Source of the DNA: Onchocerca lupi
Taxonomy: Eukaryota > Nematoda > Chromadorea > Rhabditida > Onchocercidae
Assembly: GCA_028564675.1 (NCBI GenBank)
Contig: JAOVVO010000111.1
Span: 93,828 to 157,827 of the forward strand
Direction: 5' to 3'
Length of the DNA stretch: 64,000 bases
A model generated the notes under the pieces. It saw nothing but the letters and a program-made list of their open reading frames with translations, was not told where the DNA came from and searched no databases. Positions 62,201 to 64,000 of this stretch are shown one piece after another. Position 1 is the first letter of the stretch; each line of letters opens with the position of its first letter. The position numbers were made by a program, and so were the translations under genes.

Positions 62201-64000
62201 AATAATTGGAGCAACTACTGATCGAAGCATGTGATAGCAAGAATGGCTGCAGTATCTTCAATGTATATTACAACTAACACTTCAAATTTAATACCAACAA
62301 TCATTCTAGGTTCTAGAAAAAATGATATAAAACACAAATACTACATCATTTTATCTCATCGTAAATTCATTTTGATTCATTTTCATTTTTAACTGAAAAA
62401 TTTCCGAAGAACTTATATTCATTGTTTGAAAATTAAAAGGAACGTCGGCTGTGAAAGATAAGAGGATAAGATCAAAAATAAAAAAGAATAAGAAAGTGAA
62501 GAAGATAAATGTACTATATCTGTTTTGAACGGTTCAATTCATCTTATTCATTGGTTCTCGCCTTGAAACAAACAATCTAAAATTAGGGAGGTAATTTCAT
62601 TTTCAATAGGGAGCTGATGATAGTATAACTGTTATTAATAATGGTCTATAATATTACAATGGCATCGTAACAAAAAAGGTTTAAATATGATATTTCAGCA
62701 AAATACATTATGACGATGAAACTTGTCCTACAAAATACCAAATTTCATAAATTATTATAATGAAACCAAAAAGAATGAAAAAAGAGTGTAAATTTTAAGA
62801 TGAGAATCCTGCAAAACAGAATCTTTCTTAAAATTATCGATTATCAAAAAAGAAATCAAAAAAAAAAAATCGAACATTACCACTGTTGAAAGGAATTTAG
62901 AAATTTCATACTTGTCATCATGACTCCACTTTTTGAATCACATTTGCAGTATTTCATAATTTTTCAAATTAATTTCTAATTTTACGTTGAACAATGCGAA
63001 AATTTAATTCGAACTGTTTCGAAAATGGGAATTATTGAACAAAACAATGGACTTAATAGAAAACTTTAAAATTAAATTTACTGGAGTTTATAACGAATTT
63101 CACTATCAATCTTATTATCTACAAGATAAAGTACAAAACGAATATCCAGAAAATTTCGGAAAACTGTACAAATTAAAAAAGTTTAGTAAGGGACACAATT
63201 TCATGTCCAAATAAAATCCTACTGCGTTAATTTGAAATTTAATATGCATCCAAAAAAATTGATGATGTCCACAAAGGAACAAACTGAATAAGAATTCAAC
63301 TTTAAAAACAGAAGTCTCATTTAATCATTTTTCCAAACATCATTTTCAGAACACACTGAAAGTAATTCTAAACTATTTTTGCATTAAAGCGTTTCAAAAA
63401 GTGTGAATTGAATAATTAAAATCCAATTTTTACAATTTCAACTTTAGATGTAACGTGGTTCAAAAAAATACTTTTGATTTAGAAAATCCGCTTATTTTTT
63501 TCAAACCTTCTAGTAATTAATGTGCTGAGAATAGCAATAAGATAATTCATTTCACAAAAAATTAATCTAAATTTTAGATAAATAGATAAGTGGAGACTTC
63601 AATATGAAATAAAGTGGAGAATTTTGATGAATGGTGCGAATAGAATGAATTATATTCAGTTTAGAAGCATTTATATGCCCGTAAAATGATTTCAATTTCT
63701 CAGCAAAATAGAGCACAACAATTTCAAAACACAATCAACAATCTCTTCATTTTCTTCCTTCCTTTCTCATCGGGAAATTGCTATAATGTTTTTACAACAT
63801 AATTTATCTTATTTCGTTGCGTAGTCCAAGACCTCAGAAGCTGTCAGTAACAAACATCGCCATTTTTGTTTTGCGATGTCATAAACTTGCTAAAATTTTT
63901 CATATTCTTCCATCTTCTGCAAATGATAGATGAATTGAAATCCAAAATTTCAATGCGCAAAAGGCTAGATTAGTTTAAACCTTACATGTATATATATATA
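56294..64000. other. AT-rich flank with no supported gene
   Basis: Over 7.7 kb with no frame that combines coding texture, splice sites and a recognisable family on either strand. Open stretches at 57306-57521 (plus), 57007-57282 (minus), 60568-60759 (minus) and 60922-61173 (plus) were read and look like chance. It probably contains the promoter, any 5' UTR exons of the receptor and an intergenic region. The window ends in a TATATATA run. Confidence 0.5.
57085..57108. repeat. Direct repeat of TTGCATATGAAC, receptor upstream region
   Basis: Two perfect adjacent 12-bp copies about 0.8 kb upstream of the receptor start. Each copy contains an octamer-like TTGCATAT core, a type of site bound by POU factors in other animals. 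That role is only a guess here. Confidence 0.6.

Overview
The window is eukaryotic nuclear DNA, very AT-rich, with compact multi-exon genes. Most introns run from about 40 bp to 1 kb and end in T-rich TTTYAG acceptors. The protein families, the short T-rich acceptors just upstream of several start codons (candidate spliced-leader sites) and the intron style all point to a nematode. I favour a clade III/spirurid or filarial species, but I cannot name it. No prokaryotic gene, rRNA, tRNA or CRISPR array was seen. Layout from left to right: (1) 2.5-4.35 kb, minus strand: N-terminal half of 6-phosphogluconate dehydrogenase; the C-terminal exons are not recognisable to its left. (2) 6.5-12.4 kb, plus: a 19-exon gene (975 codons, every exon phase consistent) that joins ankyrin repeats to a GH20/hexosaminidase-D-like fold whose catalytic Asp-Glu pair is not present. 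(3) 13.9-16.0 kb, plus: eIF3 subunit K, complete. (4) 17.1-22 kb, plus: a divergent CNNM/ACDP (cyclin M) transporter-like locus with an in-frame TAG and frame breaks, probably a pseudogene. (5) 23.8-30.4 kb, plus: a long PPR-like, LRPPRC-like helical-repeat protein with a basic N terminus. (6) 31.9-33.1 kb, plus: KDEL receptor (ERD2), complete, 4 exons. (7) 34.0-35.6 kb, plus: a chain of exons that resembles the middle of Enhancer-of-zeste but stops before any CXC/SET region. (8) 35.6-39.1 kb, plus: a second helical-repeat, probably mitochondrial protein, starting about 18 bp after the previous stop. (9) 39.9-40.3 kb: a short repeat element with imperfect terminal inverted repeats. (10) 40.8-43.2 kb, plus: a 235-aa protein I do not recognise, whose stop codon lies 2 bp from the stop of the convergent gene. 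(11) 43.2-56.3 kb, minus: a complete 13-exon D2-like dopamine (biogenic amine) receptor, 571 aa. Its 5.2-kb intron 5 holds a decayed Helitron (47.8-51.7 kb) in the opposite orientation. (12) 56.3-64 kb: AT-rich sequence with no supported gene, presumably 5' flank of the receptor. The housekeeping genes (eIF3k, KDEL receptor, 6PGD, the two mitochondrial-type helical proteins) show no common pathway. The notable material is the ankyrin/GH20-like protein, the decayed CNNM and E(z)-like loci, the nested Helitron and the almost abutting convergent genes. Exon calls rest on reading frame, GT/AG sites and phase agreement by eye; family calls rest on recognised motifs, with no database search.
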